Below the pieces are notes generated by a model. That model had not been told where the DNA came from. It did not search any database and worked only from the letters and a program-made list of their open reading frames with translations. Below are positions 59,353 to 64,000 of a DNA stretch of 64,000 nt, piece by piece. The stretch lies in contig JAFFSR010000227.1 in assembly GCA_017163975.1 (NCBI GenBank), positions 1,922,001-1,986,000 of the forward strand, in the 5' to 3' direction. Each line of letters opens with the position of its first letter. The first letter of the stretch is position 1. The position numbers and the translations under genes were made by a program. This stretch comes from Anastatus disparis (lineage: Eukaryota > Arthropoda > Insecta > Hymenoptera > Eupelmidae).

Positions 59353-60220
59353 CCTCGTCAATCTCTGTAATTAATAAGAATTTTTTTTTCTTGTAGTCTG
59401 TAGAATCAACGAAGCGAACTGAATTTTTTCTTCCTTCTTTAATTTTTAGTCATTTGTAATAATAGAAGATACAATAAAAATAAAAAAAAAAGAATAAAAA
59501 GATCTACAGAAATTGTAGATTGTAGAGTAAAATAATTAAAGCTAAAAAACGTAATTCTTTTTGGAAAATTCGTTAAAAGCTTCTTAAAAGATTATAGATG
59601 AACTATTATTCCTTCAGTGGAAAATCATATAGCGATGCAAAAAATTGTTATTCCATTGAAAAACACCTTTTTAGTAAATGTATAATCTTTATATTGTCAC
59701 TATGAGCGATACATTTATAAATGAATGTAAACGAGAAAAGAAAAAAAAATAAAATAATGCAGTACACGAACCTACACGATGTAAAACATTAAAAAATAAT
59801 TAAACAAATTAAAATTCCACAAATATCACGCGAGAGTATTGTCCCTTCCTTAATGAACTTTTCTCACGGATTTTAATTAAGAAAAAAATTTTTTCACAAT
59901 ACCTGGTAATCAGGAAAAAATAAAACAATCTGATATACATTTATTACACATATATAAATATATTCATATAGATATAAAAAAAAAGGAATAAAATAACATT
60001 TTATTAAACACTTGATTTGTATTTCGTCTCAAGAAGGAGTTTTATTAATATTATCATGCGAAATGAATTAGGCTTACACGATATCTTTATTATAACAAAA
60101 AGAAAAGAACAAATAATATCGCCACATAGTGTTACCACTTTATTATTGTATTCAATAAAAAAAAGTTGACGTATTTTTAAGATGTTCGTTTATTTTCAAA
60201 CCTTTATTTTATACCTAATT

Positions 60221-60415
60221 TTTTATTTTATTTATCGTCGCTGTATTTCAGCTATCATTGTGATGCTAATTAGCGACGGAGGTCATCAATGTGTTTGTGA
60301 ACAAAGCATATGTAACTTACAGTGATGCTTGTATCAATCAGCCGAGAGTGGGATTCGAACTCGGAACCTCGAGATTATGAATCAATCACTCTACTGACTG
60401 AGCCACTCAAACCTC
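60221..60415 (-). mobile_element. tRNA-derived SINE, copy 6
   Basis: Minus-strand copy with CAT loop, B box GTTCGAATCC, body, GATGACCTCC complement and 3' hairpin with arms GTCGCT and AGCGAC. It lies in the 3' flank, outside the coding gene. No convincing target duplication was seen. Confidence 0.87.
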
Positions 60416-63109
60416 GTATATTAGCCATATGAAAGTTGTATGTATACATTTATAGTTCCAGCAACATCAAAGTAATCGTCCTACATTATTGAAGATTGTA
60501 AAAAGATCGTTAACATTAGATTATTAAAGGTGTACTCGTGTGTGTATATATGAACAACATATATAATATTTTATAAAATAAAATAAAGGTTTGTATAGTC
60601 TGGTTGACACACGAGCCCGTTATGTTACACCACCTATATTAAGCTCAATAATGTTTAATAAGTATACTCTTCTTATCTTTTATACATTTTATTTATAGTT
60701 TTTACAACCTATTTTTAAAAAAAAAACATTAATGTTTTTTGTTGAAAAATTATTTTTGATTAAAAATTTATTTTCTCTCGTGCAAAATTCTCACAGACTG
60801 TTGGTAGGATGGTCAAGTAGCAAAAAACGATATTATAGTTTGAGAGAAAGAAAGGTAAATTTAAAGAGTAAGAGAATACAAGGTTAGACTTTGATGGTAA
60901 GGTGCATATATATAGTTTCTTTACTATAGTATAAAGGTTGAAAAAAGAAAAAGTTATATATGCTTCTATTGGCTTTGCTTGTAGCAAGGGAGTTGGCAGC
61001 AGTCTCGTGTGCTTTTTTTTCAAAATCCATATGTATATGTACGAGGCTCAACTTTACTCTTTTCTTCGAGCTTGCTTGTTTAACCGTTATACAGGCAAAT
61101 GCATATAACTGCAACTTACACATATTGTATATAAGTTTGTTGAGGAACCGAATGAAAAGAACAGATTTTTTTTTAACAGAAGAGTTGCTATTTATAATCT
61201 ATAAATTTTAATGTGTTACTTTTCGCATTTGTTAAAAAAGAAAAAATTGGAATGTATAATCCAACATCCATAATGTCGTAATATCGTATAAAACTCAATT
61301 TTGCGTATAAATCAATTTGAAAAAATACATTTACCGCGACAAATTTTTATACTTGAAAAAATAAATATTTTAAAATTTCTTTTTTATATTTGTTAATTTA
61401 TTTACTTTTTTACGTTACTAAAGTTATCTATATATATATATATATATAAAATTAAAACATAATATGCTAATAAAACAATTTTAAATTAAATTATCCATAA
61501 ATAACTTTAACAATCATTTGAAAAAAAAAATTCTTTGAATTTTATATAATAATGAATAATGAATAGTAAACACAAGTAGCATTTGGCTTCCGCAAACCTC
61601 ATCATTGTCTTTGATGATACAATTGCACATAAGCCACCTCGAGGGGATATTTTGAAACGGAAAGCGAACTTATATTATACATTCTTACCTTTGCAAATGT
61701 TAGCACAAGCGCAAAGTTCTATCGGGAGCATAATTTGCATTGTCTTAATACTACTACGGAGGTAATATTCAAAGTGAACAGCTTGATTTAATTGTAGTGC
61801 AAAGGAATTTTTAAAACGATTATTGTTAATAAAATTGTAAATAAGTCTCGTTTACGATTGTTTCTGTATATTAATCAAAGTAATAGGTTGGAATGGTACA
61901 TAAGTGGTTTATTAGAATTTTTCGCATTATAAAAAAAAATTTAGAAATATATTACATTACGTTTTATGTATTCTATTAATAGTTTGCAATCATTTTGTAT
62001 TAACAATATTTTCCCATCGCTTTTTTGAATAAATAAATAAAATAAATAAAAATATTATTCTGAAACTTGATTAATTTAAAACTTAAATTTTAGAGAAAAA
62101 ATAAATACTGTTTTAGCCATATAAAAAGTATTGAAAAAAGTTCCTCACTTTATTTGTATACTAACTGCACGCCTTACGAAAAAAGACTACTTAAAATACA
62201 TAATAAATGAGGCAATAATGATAATTTATGTTAGTTTTAACTGTAGTGATGAAACAAATTTTGTTTACTAAGAATACTGTGAAACTCGTAGTTATGTAAC
62301 TTTGATAAAAATATCGAAGTTCTAACTTCAAAGACAATTTTAGCTTCACAATTCCATATTTGGAATGAAGAATAGTCAAAAAATATGTTATTATTAGAAC
62401 AAAAAATTATTTTCATTTTTTAGTTAAAATTTTTTTTTTATTTAGAATATTAAATAAAATTTAAATAAAGTCGACAAAAACATATTCTATGAAAGTTCTT
62501 TTTGTGAAATTTTCAAAAATCAATCAATAAAAACGAGTGGCCTATTAATGGAATCATCTAGTAAGAACACGTTATTTTAAAATCATAATAAAAAAACCAT
62601 CATAGAATATATTTCCGTCGACTGCACTTAAAATATATATATTTCTGTAAAGTGAATAAGCCTACATCTGGACACCACCAGTAACTGGACAAAATTAAAG
62701 TCTTGAACATACGGTTCCCTTATGTATAATCAATCTTTTGCATGTAAAGTAATTACATTGCAGAATCATAGTGCAATAAATTTTGTAGTTATTGCAATAC
62801 TATTAATTTGACTAGACTTCAAAAAGTGTCCATTTATTTGTATTAAGCGTCCACTTACCGGTTGATTGACCCCACATGTTATTTGAGAAATTAGAAAGTT
62901 TTACCGCTTAGTTTTTCTACATGAATGAACATTTGTAGGCTATAAATAAACATATGTTTACCTAAAAGAAGCTTTTCCTCTAAGCCGAAACAAATGTGTA
63001 ACTTAAAAATAATACTTCTACTGCTGTTTCAAAAATGCATTTTAGTTTAGTCTCGATAAGTTACTCGCTCTGTGAAGACCTAACTTTTCTTGTGACGATA
63101 TTAGAAAAA

Positions 63110-63353
63110 AAATTTATGTATGATACCGTGAAGGACGTAATTTCTGATCATCTAAGAGGTATTTCTGATCACATATTTACATGTAAAAAAGTAAAAGTAT
63201 ATTTCTTTTGTACACAAACGAAGCATTTCTTATGCTCAATCTATTTTTCCTCATAAATTAAAAAAAGGTTTTTCCTACTAAAATCTTAAAGATTATGATT
63301 TATAATAAATAATGATCAGAAATTACGTCCTTTACGGTATACACAATAAATTT
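63110..63353. mobile_element. Short inverted-repeat element, 42-nt arms
   Basis: Arm ACCGTGAAGGACGTAATTTC starts at 63124. The segment from it to GATCAT (63151) is matched in reverse complement at 63312-63338 with one mismatch in 27. Similarity extends outward with more mismatches to AAATTTAT on both sides. The loop is about 160 nt, AT-rich and without supported coding sequence. It is MITE-like; the target duplication is unclear. Confidence 0.6.
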
Positions 63354-64000
63354 ATAAAAAGTGAACCTACTAATTTTTAAACGATTATTAATATTTTTAA
63401 ATGTGTATAAGGGACCTGGACAAAATGGACATACCGTGGAAGGAATAATAACATCACCGAGAAAAATAATTCTTCAAGGTAAGAAAGTCTTATATTTTTT
63501 CCTTTTTTATAATTTTACTAACTCGAAAACACATATAGGTTATTGCTATTATTCATATTTTAATAAAATTCATTGTTTGAAATCAAGAATAATTTTTTTT
63601 TTTATTTTAAGCGAAAAAATTTTTTACGCATATATCGGATAGGATGGACACCCCATCATGTTTTACCATTATGTGTTACAAAATAATTAAAAAATTTATT
63701 TATATTTCTTGCGTTTTGTAATTAAAATATAAACAACAAAAATTATTTCTATGTTCTGTTATTTTGATTTTTTTATTAATTTTACCATTAAGTCACTCTC
63801 GCTCGGCAACTTTTGACAATTAGTTAATTTTTCTTTTTTTTAACACTTCAAAGATGTAGTTGCATAATTTTGTGTTTTTTTTTTATTTCATTTAAGTTGT
63901 TAAAGAATCATTATAACGATTTTTTCCGATTTAGTCAATTTTTATTCAATTTTCCCAAAGGTGTTTTGCCGGGAAATTTTTAAGCACCTCAAAATTCAAT

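Larger units (their letters stand above)
56091..64000. other. 3' flank of Smg6, no gene recognised
   Basis: AT-rich sequence without coding signal on either strand. It contains the structured GC-rich segment at 58184-58294, a hairpin at 59282-59352, SINE copy 6, a TA run near 61430, and an inverted-repeat element at 63110-63353. It may be partly extended 3' UTR and partly intergenic. Confidence 0.6.

Noticed and set aside
61583..61765. 60-codon frame with mixed composition
   Set aside because: No domain, no promoter or splice support, and a length expected by chance in an 8-kb flank.
63403..63479. Possible short exon (reading GPGQNGHTVEG) ending at a GTAAGAA donor
   Set aside because: The acceptor side lacks a good pyrimidine tract, no partner exon was found within the window, and the segment belongs to a cluster of repeated TGGACA motifs.

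Overview
The window is animal nuclear DNA: very AT-rich, with U2-type GT-AG introns, no bacterial-style gene packing, tRNA-derived SINEs and many microsatellites. I read it as an AT-rich insect genome. Hymenoptera is a reasonable guess from the texture (AT deserts broken by islands rich in CpG, GA/CT and TA/CA repeats), but the sequence alone does not prove it.

One protein-coding gene is clearly present. Eight plus-strand exons between 5318 and 55063 join in matching phase into the last 400 or so residues of SMG6 (EST1A), the endonuclease of nonsense-mediated mRNA decay. In order they encode the end of the EST1-type helical region, an LPED/GFTPL block, a Ser/acidic linker with a charged helix, and a complete PIN nuclease domain ending at the TGA at 55061-55063. 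The N-terminal exons lie upstream of the window. Introns are very uneven: about 9.4, 0.9, 1.0, 26.0, 9.6, 0.5 and 1.0 kb, plus at least 5.3 kb before the first visible exon.

Everything else is intron or 3' flank. Six copies of one SINE family (about 13.0, 28.9, 35.0, 43.8, 54.1 and 60.2 kb) have a tRNA-like head with A and B boxes, a short body and a 3' hairpin. One copy sits inside a local tandem duplication whose second unit is still empty, which fixes the insertion limits. Two GC-rich foldback elements lie just after the only plus-strand SINE (35.2-35.4 kb). A 740-bp element with inverted ends and TA target sites ends 58 nt before the first long PIN exon (52.3-53.1 kb), next to a retroelement-like tail. 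Further pieces are a Tc1-like end at 41.5 kb and a 243-bp inverted-repeat element at 63.1 kb.

The 3' flank holds a GC-rich segment at 58184-58294 with nested complementary arms, the best candidate here for a structured RNA. I found no second protein-coding gene, no functional tRNA or rRNA gene, no CRISPR array and no sign of an unknown multi-gene system. What deserves a second look is the mobile-element and RNA-structure content around Smg6.
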